Shown: piece after piece, positions 35,355 through 43,522 of the stretch
Layout: each line of letters begins with the position of its first letter
Position numbering within the stretch: position 1 is the first letter of the stretch
Assembly (NCBI RefSeq): GCF_004340685.1
Contig: NZ_SLUN01000040.1
Coordinates: forward strand, 1 to 52,805
Reading direction: 5' to 3'
DNA from: Hydrogenispora ethanolica
Lineage (GTDB): Bacteria; Bacillota; UBA4882; UBA8346
DNA length: 52,805 bases
Translations under genes and position numbers: made by a program
Notes under the pieces: model-generated
Seen by the model: the letters and a program-made list of their open reading frames with translations, nothing else
Databases searched by the model: none
Told to the model about the DNA's origin: nothing

Positions 35355-36209
35355 ATGATCAATGACAATTTGTTGCGGCGCTCTGCGGGACGCCACGGCT
35401 GGAAAGGCCTCATTTTCCTGGCCTTCTTGTGGCTCGCGGCGCTGCTGTGGATTCTGCCGGTGCTGTGGATGATCTCCACCTCATTAAAGCCCGAGACCAT
35501 GGTGATGACCCTGGTGCCCCAGTGGATCCCGCCGGTGGTGACCCTGGAAAACTATGTCCGCGCCTTGCAGAAGGCCCCGATCATGCTATGGTTCTACAAC
35601 AGCTCGGTGATGGCGGTCTGCGGCACGCTGCTGGTCCTGCTGGTGGACGCGATGGCCGCCTATTCGTTCGCGCGGATCCGTTTCGCCGGGAGTAAGCTGT
35701 TATTTATCATTACCTTATGCACCATGATGGTTCCTTCGCAGGTGACCCTGATCCCCTTGTATCTGCTCTTTAACCGGTTCAATCTGCTGAATACGTTTTG
35801 GGTCGTGATTCTGCCCCGGGCCTCCGCCGCCATCGGCGTCTTTATGCTGCGCCAGTTCTTCCTGGGCGTTCCGGTGGAGCTGGAGGACGCGGTCCGGATC
35901 GACGGCTGCTCGCGCTATGGCATCTTCTGGCGGATCATTCTGCCGCTGGCCCGGCCGGCCCTGGCGGCCCTGGGCATCTTCACCTTTGTCTGGTCCTGGA
36001 ACGACTATCTGTGGCCGCTGATCACCCTGTCGTCCAAGGAGATGTACACCCTGCCCATTGGCATCGCCACACTGGTCGGGTATTTTGCCCGGGATTACGG
36101 CATGCTGATGGCCGGCGCGATCATCGCCTCGATCCCGACCCTGATCGTCTTCCTCTTCTTCCAGCGTGAATTCATCCAGGGGATTACCACCAGCGGGCTG
36201 AAGGGATAG
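35355..36209 (+). CDS. Sugar ABC transporter permease, MalG type
   Basis: Membrane protein of 284 residues. The EAA loop reads EDAVRIDGCSRYGIF followed by WRIILPLARP, with a valine where alanine is usual. I chose ATG 35355; a GTG at 35340 opens the same frame but lies where the ribosome site (GAGGGA) is expected. The end, QGITTSGLKG, is normal. A terminator follows 42 bp later, closing operon C. No ATPase gene is present. Confidence 0.94.
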   Translation: MINDNLLRRSAGRHGWKGLIFLAFLWLAALLWILPVLWMISTSLKPETMVMTLVPQWIPPVVTLENYVRALQKAPIMLWFYNSSVMAVCGTLLVLLVDAMAAYSFARIRFAGSKLLFIITLCTMMVPSQVTLIPLYLLFNRFNLLNTFWVVILPRASAAIGVFMLRQFFLGVPVELEDAVRIDGCSRYGIFWRIILPLARPALAALGIFTFVWSWNDYLWPLITLSSKEMYTLPIGIATLVGYFARDYGMLMAGAIIASIPTLIVFLFFQREFIQGITTSGLKG

Positions 36210-36250
36210 GAATAAGGCGATCCCTGAAAGACGAAAGAGGAATGTTTCAA

Positions 36251-36285
36251 AGCCAAGCCGATAGCGGATATCGGCTTGGCTTTCA
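36251..36285 (+). terminator. Terminator of operon C
   Basis: AGCCAAGCCGATA and TATCGGCTTGGCT form a perfect 13-bp stem with a 5-nt loop (GCGGA), followed by TTTC. Confidence 0.85.
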
Positions 36286-36420
36286 TATTGTGGAAACAGA
36301 GGGGAAACGCCATCATGGCTATTCTCCGCCTTCTCAGAGAAGGTGATGTCATCCCGCGAAAAACTCAGTTTTTCAAAAATTTTGAAAAAATCCCTTTATG
36401 ATATAGGTTGCAGAACCTGT

Positions 36421-36449
36421 TGACAGTTATTTTGGCATCGCATAAAATG
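36421..36449 (+). promoter_or_regulatory. Sigma-A promoter of the aspS leader
   Basis: TTGACA (36421-36426) and TAAAAT (36444-36449) are 17 bp apart. Transcription should begin near 36456, giving a leader of about 240 nt before aspS. Confidence 0.8.
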
Positions 36450-36510
36450 ATAGGGAAGGCCCCACTTTCATGGAAATTCCTCACAGGGAATTCGCGCCGC
36501 CGATTGAAAG

Positions 36511-36680
36511 CGCGATAGGAAGAGTAGTAAGCGGGGGAACGCTTCATGATCATCCCGGAAATTGAATACGAAAGCGGATGCGGTTTCTTTCGCGTCAATT
36601 CGGGTGGCACCGCGGGCAAAATAAATGCTCGTCCCGGAAATTAGACTGATCATAATTTCCGGGACGAGCATTTTTGTTTT
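36511..36680 (+). ncRNA. T-box leader of aspS
   Basis: The T-box sequence GGGTGGCACCGCGG (36602-36615) is present. An antiterminator can form with CGGG/CCCG and GCGGGC/GCTCGT on either side of it. The competing terminator pairs ATGCTCGTCCCGGAAATT (36625-36642) with AATTTCCGGGACGAGCAT (36654-36671), 18 perfect bp, then TTTTTGTTTT. Upstream, AATTGA..ACGAAAG pairs with CTTTCG..TCAATT as a Stem III-like hairpin. AGGAAGAGTAGTAAGC (36518-36533) looks like the start of Stem I, but only 70 nt separate it from the T-box and no AGAGAG distal motif is seen, so Stem I appears short. I cannot assign the specifier codon. Confidence 0.85.
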
Positions 36681-36693
36681 AGGGGGTCTACCG

Positions 36694-38421
36694 ATGCTAA
36701 GGACACATCACTGCAATGAACTCCGGGACGAGCATACCGGAATGGAAGCTACCCTGGCCGGCTGGGTCGACACGATTCGCGATCACGGCAGCGTGAAGTT
36801 TTTGGACCTGCGCGATCAGCACGGCGTCACCCAGATCGTGTTTCATGACGACGCCATGCTCGAAGGGATCAACCGTGAGACGGTCATCGCGGTAACGGGA
36901 GTGGTACGCGCGAGGGATGCTGAAAACGTCAATCCCAAGCTGGGCACCGGCGGGATCGAACTGCATGCCGAGGGCATCACGGTGCTGGGCGCCTGCCGCA
37001 AAGGATTGCCGTTTGAAATCCGGGACTCGGTCGCGACGCGCGAGGAAGTCCGTTTGAAATACCGTTTCTTGGACTTGCGAAACCCGGCGCTCCACCAGAA
37101 TATCGTACTGCGTTCGAAAGTAATCAGTTTTTTACGAAAACGCATGGAGGAACTGGGATTCCTCGAGATTCAGACGCCGATTCTGACGGCGTCTTCGCCG
37201 GAAGGAGCCCGGGATTACCTGGTTCCGAGCCGGAAGTTTAAAGGCAAGTTCTACGCGTTGCCCCAGGCGCCGCAGCAGTTCAAGCAGATGCTGATGGTAT
37301 CCGGCTTCGAGAAGTATTTCCAGATCGCGCCCTGCTTCCGCGATGAAGATGCCCGCTGCGACCGCTCGCCGGGCGAATTTTATCAACTCGATTTTGAAAT
37401 GGCCTTCGCGGAGCAGGAAGATGTTCTGAATGTGGCCGAAACCGTTTTATACGAAGTATTCACCAAATTCTCGGATTACGCTGTGTCGCCCGCGCCTTTC
37501 CGGCGCATCACCTATCATGACGCAATCATGCAATATGGCAGCGACAAACCCGACCTGCGCAACCCGTTGCTCATCCGGGACCTGACCGAATTTTTTGCCC
37601 ACGTTGATATCAAGGCCTTTCAAAACAAACCGGTGCGCGGGATCGTGGCGGACTGCGCGGGCCGTCCGCGCAGCTTTTTTGACAATTCACTCCAATACGC
37701 GCTCAGTATCGGAATGAAGGGTCTCGGTTACCTCACGCTCGCCGAGGGCGATTTTAAAGGGCCGCTGGCAAAATTCCTGTCACCCGCTGAGAAAGAGCAA
37801 CTGATCACCCTTTGCGCTATGCAAGAAGGCCAAACGCTCTTCTTGATCAGCGACCGGCCGGATCTCGTCAATAAGCTGGCCGGGCAGATCAGGGGCTGGC
37901 TGGGGGAAAACCTCGGGCTGATCGCTAAAAACGCCTTCGAATTCTGTTTTGTCATTGATTTTCCGATGTACGAGCGTAATCCGGAGACCCATAAGATTGA
38001 CTTTACCCACAACCCCTTCTCCATGCCCCAAGGGGGCTTGGAGGCCCTGGAGACCCAGGATCCGCTCCGGATTTTGGCGTATCAATACGATGTCGTCTGC
38101 AACGGGATTGAACTTTCGTCCGGCGCGGTGCGTAACCATTCGCCGGAGATTATGAAAAAGGCGTTTCAGATCGCCGGATACTCCGAAGCGGAGCTGGAAA
38201 AGAGGTTCGGCGCGCTGTATACGGCGTTCCAGTACGGAGCGCCTCCGCATGCGGGAATGGCGCCGGGTATCGACCGCATCGTCATGCTGCTGGCCGGCGA
38301 GGAAGCGATCCGCGATGTGATCGCCTTCCCGTTAAACGGCAATGCCCAGGACCTGCTGATGGGAGCGCCGTCCGAAGTCTCGGAGCACCAGCTGATCGAG
38401 GCGAATATCAAGATTCGCTAG
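36694..38421 (+). CDS. aspS: Aspartyl-tRNA synthetase
   Basis: Class II synthetase of 575 residues, bacterial type. Order: OB-fold anticodon domain (about 1-105, ATLAGWVDTIRDHG, FLDLRDQHG), catalytic core with RYRFLDLR-like KYRFLDLRN, SSPEGARDYLVPSR, motif 2 CFRDEDARCDR, the bacterial GAD insertion (about 275-410) and motif 3 GMAPGIDRIVMLLAGE. ATG at 36694 follows AGGGGG; the frame runs back into the T-box terminator. It charges tRNA-Asp, and perhaps tRNA-Asn as a non-discriminating enzyme. A T-box leader controls it. The codons around residues 10-14 copy 14 nt of the terminator arm. A terminator follows. Confidence 0.98.
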   Translation: MLRTHHCNELRDEHTGMEATLAGWVDTIRDHGSVKFLDLRDQHGVTQIVFHDDAMLEGINRETVIAVTGVVRARDAENVNPKLGTGGIELHAEGITVLGACRKGLPFEIRDSVATREEVRLKYRFLDLRNPALHQNIVLRSKVISFLRKRMEELGFLEIQTPILTASSPEGARDYLVPSRKFKGKFYALPQAPQQFKQMLMVSGFEKYFQIAPCFRDEDARCDRSPGEFYQLDFEMAFAEQEDVLNVAETVLYEVFTKFSDYAVSPAPFRRITYHDAIMQYGSDKPDLRNPLLIRDLTEFFAHVDIKAFQNKPVRGIVADCAGRPRSFFDNSLQYALSIGMKGLGYLTLAEGDFKGPLAKFLSPAEKEQLITLCAMQEGQTLFLISDRPDLVNKLAGQIRGWLGENLGLIAKNAFEFCFVIDFPMYERNPETHKIDFTHNPFSMPQGGLEALETQDPLRILAYQYDVVCNGIELSSGAVRNHSPEIMKKAFQIAGYSEAELEKRFGALYTAFQYGAPPHAGMAPGIDRIVMLLAGEEAIRDVIAFPLNGNAQDLLMGAPSEVSEHQLIEANIKIR

Positions 38422-38494
38422 TATCGGATGGGGGACTCGCGCTTCGGATAGGCGGATTTGCGAAAGTTCCGCGAACTTATCTTGGATGGATTGT

Positions 38495-38532
38495 AGCCAA
38501 GCTGATCGAGATGATTCGGCTTGGCTTTATTT
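38495..38532 (+). terminator. Terminator of aspS
   Basis: AGCCAAGC (38495-38502) and GCTTGGCT (38519-38526) pair with a 16-nt loop that can extend the stem slightly, followed by TTATTT. The stem sequence is the same as the core of the operon C terminator. Confidence 0.75.
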
Positions 38533-38609
38533 CTGCGGGATGGGAGCCGGCATGTATTGCCCGGGCCGGGAAGGGTAAAGGATTGGAAGGAAGCGAAGAA
38601 GCATCCTCA

Positions 38610-38650
38610 CTCTTGGCTCTCTCCGAATCGGAGAGAGTAACCACCATTCT
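38610..38650 (+). repeat. 41-nt hairpin repeat, copy 2
   Basis: CTCTTGG, CTCTCTCCG-AAT-CGGAGAGAG, TAACCACCATTCT. It matches the copy inside the MITE-like element with a paired change in the stem. Here it stands outside any MITE ends I can see. Confidence 0.8.
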
Positions 38651-38674
38651 TTGAGGCAAAAGCATTCGGGTTTT

Positions 38675-38803
38675 AGAAGCGTTGTGATAAACCCCGTCCG
38701 AAGGTCGGGGTGTTCACAAAAGCTCAGAAAAGCAAGTGATAAAGTCGTTTGATATCTTTTGCAAGGCAATTGCCGATTCGAAAGACTTTATCACATGGCT
38801 TTT
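38675..38803 (+). repeat. ~130-bp structured repeat (R130), copy 5
   Basis: Same orientation as the copies at 8738 and 26178. The short hairpin here reads CCCCGTCCGAAGGTCGGGG, a T-A to C-G pair change compared with the other copies, so pairing is kept. TTTTAGA occurs at both outer edges. With the 41-nt repeat it fills most of the gap between aspS and the next gene. Confidence 0.9.
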
Positions 38804-38964
38804 AGACGGCGAAGAATGCCAGAGAGAGGAGGTCTCCTTCATCAAGGCCCTGTCCACTCCCGCCGCGCGACAAAAAAGGAAAAGTAAGTTATAATGGAGA
38901 CATAAGGCACGCCGGGCAATCCGGCGGGTTGGTGACGGAAGACGAGCGGAGGAGTTGAAACGAG

Positions 38965-39774
38965 ATGAAAATCGGATGTTGCGCCAATTTACAAGCTGAC
39001 CCGGACGGCCCGGGAATGGCGGCCATCGAAATCATTGCCGAAGCGGGCTTTGACTATATTGAGCTCCCCTTGGCCAAGCTGATGACCTTTGCGGAGGCGG
39101 AGTTCCACCAACTCCAAGAGCGCATTCGGGCGGCGGGGATCCGCTGCGAGGCTTGCTGCAATTTCTTCCCGCCCGACCTCAAGCTGACCGGGGATGGAGT
39201 GCAGGCGGACCGGATCGTCGCCTATTACGAGGCGGCCTTGGAACGCGTTCACCAACTGGGGGCGGAGATCGTCGTTTTCGGCAGCGCCGGGGCCCGGAAC
39301 GTCCCGGAGGGTTTCGGGAAAGAGCGGGCTTGGAACCAGCTGGTCGAGTTACTGCGGGACATGGACCCGGTGGCCCGGCAATACGGGATCACCATTGTCA
39401 TCGAGCCGCTGAACCGGAAGGAAAGCAACATTGTCAATTCGGTCGCCGAGGGTTTGCAACTGGCCAACGCGGTCCAGCGCGACAATATCCAGCTGCTGGT
39501 GGATTATTACCACTTGAGCCTGGAGAATGAGGACCCGGCCGACATCGTGACCGCCGGCGCCGCCATCCGCCATGCGCATCTGGCCGAACCGGAGGGCAGA
39601 GCATTTCCCAAGGCACAATCGCGGGCCGCTTATGCCGCGTTTATCGAAGCGTTGCGGCAGATCCGTTATTCCGGGCGGCTCAGTATCGAGGCCTCCACCG
39701 ACGACCTGCGGCGCGACGCCAAGGCGGGTTTGGCTTTTTTAAAGGAGCTGACGCTTCCTTTGACGGAGCATTAG
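38965..39774 (+). CDS. Sugar phosphate isomerase/epimerase family TIM-barrel protein
   Basis: Soluble protein of 269 residues of the xylose isomerase-like TIM-barrel superfamily (AP endonuclease 2 fold). Four metal-ligand positions can be read: Glu in IVIEPLNR, Asp in LLVDYYH, His in IRHAHLAEPEGR and Glu in LSIEAS. This pattern fits ketose 3-epimerases and related sugar isomerases. Substrate unknown. It stands alone, with RBS GGAGG and a possible -10 TATAAT at 38891-38896. The next gene on this strand is over 700 bp away. Confidence 0.85.
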   Translation: MKIGCCANLQADPDGPGMAAIEIIAEAGFDYIELPLAKLMTFAEAEFHQLQERIRAAGIRCEACCNFFPPDLKLTGDGVQADRIVAYYEAALERVHQLGAEIVVFGSAGARNVPEGFGKERAWNQLVELLRDMDPVARQYGITIVIEPLNRKESNIVNSVAEGLQLANAVQRDNIQLLVDYYHLSLENEDPADIVTAGAAIRHAHLAEPEGRAFPKAQSRAAYAAFIEALRQIRYSGRLSIEASTDDLRRDAKAGLAFLKELTLPLTEH

Positions 39775-39857
39775 GATTTTGAATTGAGTTATGATTCTTA
39801 TTATAGCGAACGGCATGTTATGAATAGAGTTTGGGAAGTCATAAAGCATCTAAATAT

Positions 39858-40005
39858 CCAAGTGGAATGAACTGAAAGTGGGAACATGCAAACTGAATAG
39901 GCTAGGGTCTAAACTGGTCTTAGTTTAAGCTCCGTAAGGTGACAGGCTCATAAAAACCTGTAAGCGGGAAGGCATGTTTGGAAGCGACACAACTATATCT
40001 GTGAG
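39858..40005 (+). ncRNA. Structured non-coding stretch, possibly a group II intron fragment
   Basis: AACATGC (39883-39889) and GCATGTT (39972-39978) can close a domain that holds two hairpins, TAAACT..AGTTTA (39910-39927) and ACAGG..CCTGT (39942-39961). The phrases GGGAACATGC and GCATGTTTGGAAGCGAC recall parts of group II intron domain I, but I see no intron protein, no domain V and no clear boundaries. The rest of 39775-40187 shows no gene. Confidence 0.3.
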
Positions 40006-40187
40006 AAGACTGTGAAATAAGCCTTCTGCACTTCCTGCAATAAGACTCCGGCCGACCGGTTAATTGCTGGCAAAGGTCCGTCCCGTGGCGCTACGGCACG
40101 CGGCGCTCCATTGCGGCATGCGGTGAGGTTCGCAAGACTGATCCGGTTGATTTCGTTCATACTCGTTTGCTTATTAATAGGAAAAGA

Positions 40188-40216
40188 TTGACAACGGGAT
40201 CGACCGGTGTTATAAT
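40188..40216 (+). promoter_or_regulatory. Consensus sigma-A promoter
   Basis: TTGACA (40188-40193) and TATAAT (40211-40216) with exactly 17 bp between: a perfect consensus promoter. It reads toward an 11-codon frame and then the broken acetyltransferase gene. Confidence 0.85.
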
Positions 40217-40242
40217 TTAGAAAATTTGAAAGGTGTGTGTGG

Positions 40243-40278
40243 ATGTCGGTTCTGTCTGTTATGGTGGTTCTCAACTAA
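40243..40278 (+). CDS. Possible leader peptide, 11 residues
   Basis: ATG at 40243 follows AAAGGTG and encodes MSVLSVMVVLN before TAA. It starts about 20 nt after the expected transcription start. A small hairpin with a T-run lies just behind it, so a translation-coupled attenuator is possible. The peptide is hydrophobic and rich in valine. It is short enough to be chance; the perfect promoter is what makes it worth listing. Confidence 0.35.
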   Translation: MSVLSVMVVLN

Positions 40279-40304
40279 ATTGTTGAAAAAGGTGCGGCGA
40301 TGAC

Positions 40305-40323
40305 GGGGTATAACCCCTTTTTT
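40305..40323 (+). terminator. Short hairpin with T-run behind the leader peptide
   Basis: GGGGT and AACCCC pair over 5 bp with a 3-nt loop and are followed by six T residues. The stem is short, so termination would be partial. Confidence 0.5.
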
Positions 40324-40510
40324 ACGTTGCCCTTTTGCAAACCATACCTGACAGACTGCTTCAAGTCATCCAAAATAATGGGTGCGTGGCAAGGCATGCT
40401 TGTCGCGCATTTTTTATGGATTGATTATTTCGCCCGCGGGGAGCATTCTGCACTTTACAGGTGTGGTAGGTCTTGGCGGGCATTTTATTTTTTTAGAAGG
40501 AGAGGAGATT

Positions 40511-41124
40511 ATGGAAATGGCTATTACAATTCGTCCCGAAAACGAAAGCGATTATCAAGCGGTTGAAAACTTGACCAGGGAAGCTTTTTGGGATCTCTAC
40601 CAGCCAGGCTGCGTCGAGCATCTGCTCGCCCACAAGCTCCGGAAGGTTCAGGCTTTTCTTGCCGAACTGGATTATGTTGCCGAACGGGATCACCAGATCG
40701 TCGGGAACATCATGTATTCCAAGGCGAAAATTAGCGATGAAAACGGCAATGCGCACGAGGTGATTACCTTTGGCCCATTAAGCGTTTTGCCGTCCCATCA
40801 GAAAGAGGGTGTCGGTTCCGCACTGATCCATCATACCAAAAAACTGGCGGCGGAGATGGGTATAAGGCGATCGTGATTTTCGGGAATCCGGCCTATTATC
40901 ACCGGTTTGGATTTGTAAACGCAGCAAAGTTCAAAATAACCACCGGTGACGGGGAAAACTTCGAAGCGTTTATGGCACTGGAGCTGTACGAAGGGGCCCT
41001 TGAGGGGATTGCCGGAAAATTTCATGAAGATCCGGTTTTTCAAGTCGATCCGGTGGAATTGGCGGCTTTCGAAGCGAAATTTCCCTACAAAGAAAAACAC
41101 GTTACCGATACGCAGCTTAAGTAG
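40511..41124 (+). pseudogene. GNAT family N-acetyltransferase, frameshifted
   Basis: The gene starts at ATG 40511 behind AGGAGAGGAG and reads MEMAITIRPENESDYQAV, then FGPLSVLPSHQKEGVGSAL, the acetyl-CoA loop of GNAT enzymes. Near 40860 the frame breaks at GAGATGGGTATAAGG: restoring one T (GGTTATAAG) joins the first frame to the second, which continues IFGNPAYYHRFGF and runs to 41124. Together they make a normal-sized GNAT protein of about 204 residues. A single-base loss or a sequencing error explains it. The target amine is unknown. Confidence 0.85.
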
Positions 41125-41164
41125 AAGTTTTGAATTTGAGATCCGCTCGAACCTCTGCGGATAA

Positions 41165-41420
41165 GCAATCGGGTTAAGGAGCTGAATGAGCTCATTTTGC
41201 GAGTGACGGATCTCTTTTGGTGACTGAAGGAGCTCATTCAGTCGCTCAATAAGCTCTTTTTGTGAATAAACGAGCTCATTTTGTGAATGAATGAGCTCTT
41301 TCAGTCGTTGAACAAGCTCATTTTGTGAATAAATGAGCTCTTTTTGTGAATAAGTGTTCTATTCCTGTGGATAAACGGGACCATTGAATGGGGTTAATGA
41401 ATTTTGGCTGTGGATAAGTC
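41165..41420 (-). repeat. 21-bp repeat array 3 with phased DnaA-box nonamers
   Basis: Inverted relative to arrays 1 and 2. TGTGNATAA (complement of TTATNCACA) lies at 41261, 41324, 41345, 41366 and 41409; intervals are 63, 21, 21 and 43 bp. The order of units, the flank TTATCCACAG..CATTAACC and the end AACCCGAT..TATCCGCA match array 2, so the two arrays are copies of one element. The remaining part of 41421-41647 shows no gene. Confidence 0.85.
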
Positions 41421-41647
41421 GGGGAAGGGCAGCTAAAGTTGGGTAAAGTCAGGGCCGGGCTTTCAACCTTTGGGACAGTTTGCCTCCAAAAGACAAATTG
41501 CCATGAATTGGAGGTTGAAATCGGGAGCTTCCTTGGAATCTATCAACCGGTGGAATCCATGATTTGTTTTTTAACTTAGTTTTTTTCTCGGTTCTTCGTG
41601 AAATTTCCAGTAGGACTGTCCGGTTTGAATGAAATATGCCACTGAAT

Positions 41648-42181
41648 TCAGAAATGGGAGTTGGGATGCTTCCCTAAGCTGTTCAACCCTTCTTCTCCCC
41701 CAACCTCGGGAAACGATCGTTTCAACTGCACCAATAACCAAGTCTTCACATCTTGGTCTCCCTCATGCCATATCTTCAGAATATGCTCCAGATAAACCAT
41801 GACCTCTTGAGGGAGCGCCGTATTTTCCCGGCTCATGTTATTCACGGCGATATACGATTGCGCCTCCGCAAATTCGGGATCTTTCAAAAGATTGATAAAG
41901 GCTTCGGCGACTGCCTTGGCTCCCAATAAACGCATGCCCTTGGCCAGGTAATCGGCGGGGGAAGCCAGCATTTCACCTTGACCGGTTTTGATCCAATCGG
42001 GATTGGCTGCAAACCGGACAATTAGGGCATTTAAGAAAGCTTCCGAAGGCTCTAATTTTCCTGCTTCAATTCTGGAGATATTCGCCAAGCTCATGCCAAT
42101 CTCTTGATGAAGTTCTTTTCGAGATAATTTGAAATGCTCTCTGAATTGTTGTACTCGTAAACCAACAAAATTATTGTGCAT
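41648..42181 (-). CDS. XRE family transcriptional regulator
   Basis: Protein of 177 residues with an N-terminal Cro/CI-type helix-turn-helix (about residues 8-65: LRVQQFREHFKLSRKELHQEIGMSLANISRIEAGKLEPS shortened here to its motifs LSRKELHQEIGM and NISRIEAGK). The C-terminal half has no recognised domain. ATG follows AAGGAGAT. It is divergent from a perfect promoter that carries a TTTGCA/TGCGAA dyad in its spacer, the likely operator. It may control the Spo0E-like gene opposite. Confidence 0.85.
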   Translation of the reverse strand: MHNNFVGLRVQQFREHFKLSRKELHQEIGMSLANISRIEAGKLEPSEAFLNALIVRFAANPDWIKTGQGEMLASPADYLAKGMRLLGAKAVAEAFINLLKDPEFAEAQSYIAVNNMSRENTALPQEVMVYLEHILKIWHEGDQDVKTWLLVQLKRSFPEVGGEEGLNSLGKHPNSHF

Positions 42182-42197
42182 GAAGTAATTTATCTCC

Positions 42198-42226
42198 TTG
42201 ACATATTTGCACGATGCGAATATAAT
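42198..42226 (+). promoter_or_regulatory. Consensus promoter with candidate XRE operator
   Basis: TTGACA (42198-42203), 17 bp, TATAAT (42221-42226). The spacer contains TTTGCACGATGCGAA, an inverted repeat with one arm mismatch. It reads toward the Spo0E-like gene and overlaps the ribosome site of the divergent XRE gene. Confidence 0.75.
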
Positions 42227-42373
42227 GAGACTATAAACAAAATATGTAATATATTTCCTAAAAAAGGAACAACAAGACCGGACCCAAGCATGCTATTTTG
42301 GGTCTTAAGTTCTTATGCCCTAAATATAATGATACTAATTATACCATATTTTTACGAAACGTAGAAAAGGACC

Positions 42374-42583
42374 ATGCAACAAACAGAGCTAAATCCGATC
42401 GATATCCTAAAACAGCAGATCGCCGCCAGCCGCCGGATGCTTCATGATCTCTGGAACGCCCACGGCGCTAGCGACCCAACCGTCGTGGCCGCCAGCGTCG
42501 AGCTGGATCGTTTGATCAACCAGTACCACCGGCTGAAGTGGGAGCGGGCGGACCGGCCGGATTATCAAGAGGTTTCGGAATAG
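42374..42583 (+). CDS. Spo0E-like aspartyl-phosphate phosphatase family protein
   Basis: Small helical protein of 69 residues. The second helix reads SVELDRLINQYHRLK and fits the Spo0E signature (S-x-E-L-D-x-L-I-x-x-Y). Spo0E proteins remove phosphate from phosphorylated Spo0A and delay sporulation, or act on other response regulators. The spacing from AAAGGA to ATG is short (2 nt), so translation may be weak. It lies 148 bp behind a consensus promoter and ends before a terminator. Copies of its 3' part occur degenerated at 42958. Confidence 0.75.
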   Translation: MQQTELNPIDILKQQIAASRRMLHDLWNAHGASDPTVVAASVELDRLINQYHRLKWERADRPDYQEVSE

Positions 42584-42628
42584 TCGGGCAGGCCGGAAAT
42601 ATCATACCGATATGCCAAAATAACAAGG

Positions 42629-42656
42629 GGTCAGCATCTTGCATGCTGACCTTTTT
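42629..42656 (+). terminator. Terminator after the Spo0E-like gene
   Basis: GGTCAGCAT and ATGCTGACC form a perfect 9-bp stem with loop CTTGC, followed by TTTTT. Confidence 0.9.
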
Positions 42657-42957
42657 GAAACGAAAAGAGGGCTATTTTCGTCCTGGACCTATCCTCCGGC
42701 TCCTTCCCTGACAGGGGAAGGAGAGTCGTTTTTCGAGGAACGTGAGGCATATCCGAACCTCGTACCCTAGTTACCTATGCTGAGGTGGAAATGTCGTTAT
42801 CAAAAAGTTTAGGCAAGTATGACCGGTGAAAAAATCACCTACCGGATTCATTTTTGCTGATAAACTATAATTTGAAATGTAGCAGATAAGGCACACGTCT
42901 TGGCCAAATATCGCTCCTTTCTTGCCAGGAAAGGAGCGGAGGATAGGTCGCTTTTCC

Positions 42958-42999
42958 AACCAGTAGCACCGGTTGAAGTGGGAGCGAACGGACCGGCCC
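42958..42999 (+). pseudogene. Degenerate duplicate of the Spo0E-like gene 3' end
   Basis: The 42 nt from AACCAGTAGCACCGG to CGGACCGGCC match 42518-42559 with a few substitutions; one turns TAC (Tyr) into the stop TAG. The stretch 43000-43472 around and behind it holds no gene I can support. Confidence 0.65.
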
Positions 43000-43472
43000 G
43001 TTCCCAACTCTTGCGATTCATTGGCAATCTTTTGATGAATAGTATGGGGACAAGGTGCGCAAATGCTATCGTATGAACTTGTCTTGGCCTATAGCAATTG
43101 AACGCTTGGAATAGAAAAACATCCCCATTTTCCCGCCGCATAAACTGCTTCGGTAACCCGGTCAATCCGGACGGGACGCCGTCCGGCTTCCGAAAAGCGA
43201 TCCGGTCTCCCGGCGTCTCCGTCCTGTTTCCCCGTGGCCTGGGGAAGCAGGAATGGGGACGATCCCTTACATGCCGAAAGCTCTTTACAGCCTCACACCC
43301 CGGGGAAACTTCCCGGGATTGATCCCTTTAAACCCCTGAGTCTTGGGAATACTTTCCCAAGGCTAGGTCCGCCCTCTCGGAGCACGGGGGAAGTTTCACG
43401 GCGCTAATGCCTTAGACGCCGTAATCTCCAAAAGTTTATGAAAGATTTGGGGTAAAATTTTTTAAAGAAGGC

Positions 43473-43506
43473 TTGAAAAGTTCCATAGGACAATATATTA
43501 TATTGT
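43473..43506 (+). promoter_or_regulatory. Promoter and operator of the GntR regulator
   Basis: TTGAAA (43473-43478) and TATTAT (43496-43501) are 17 bp apart. ACAATATATTATATTGT (43490-43506) is a perfect 17-bp palindrome over the -10, a likely site for autoregulation. Confidence 0.75.
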
Positions 43507-43522
43507 TATGACCAATTGAAAT

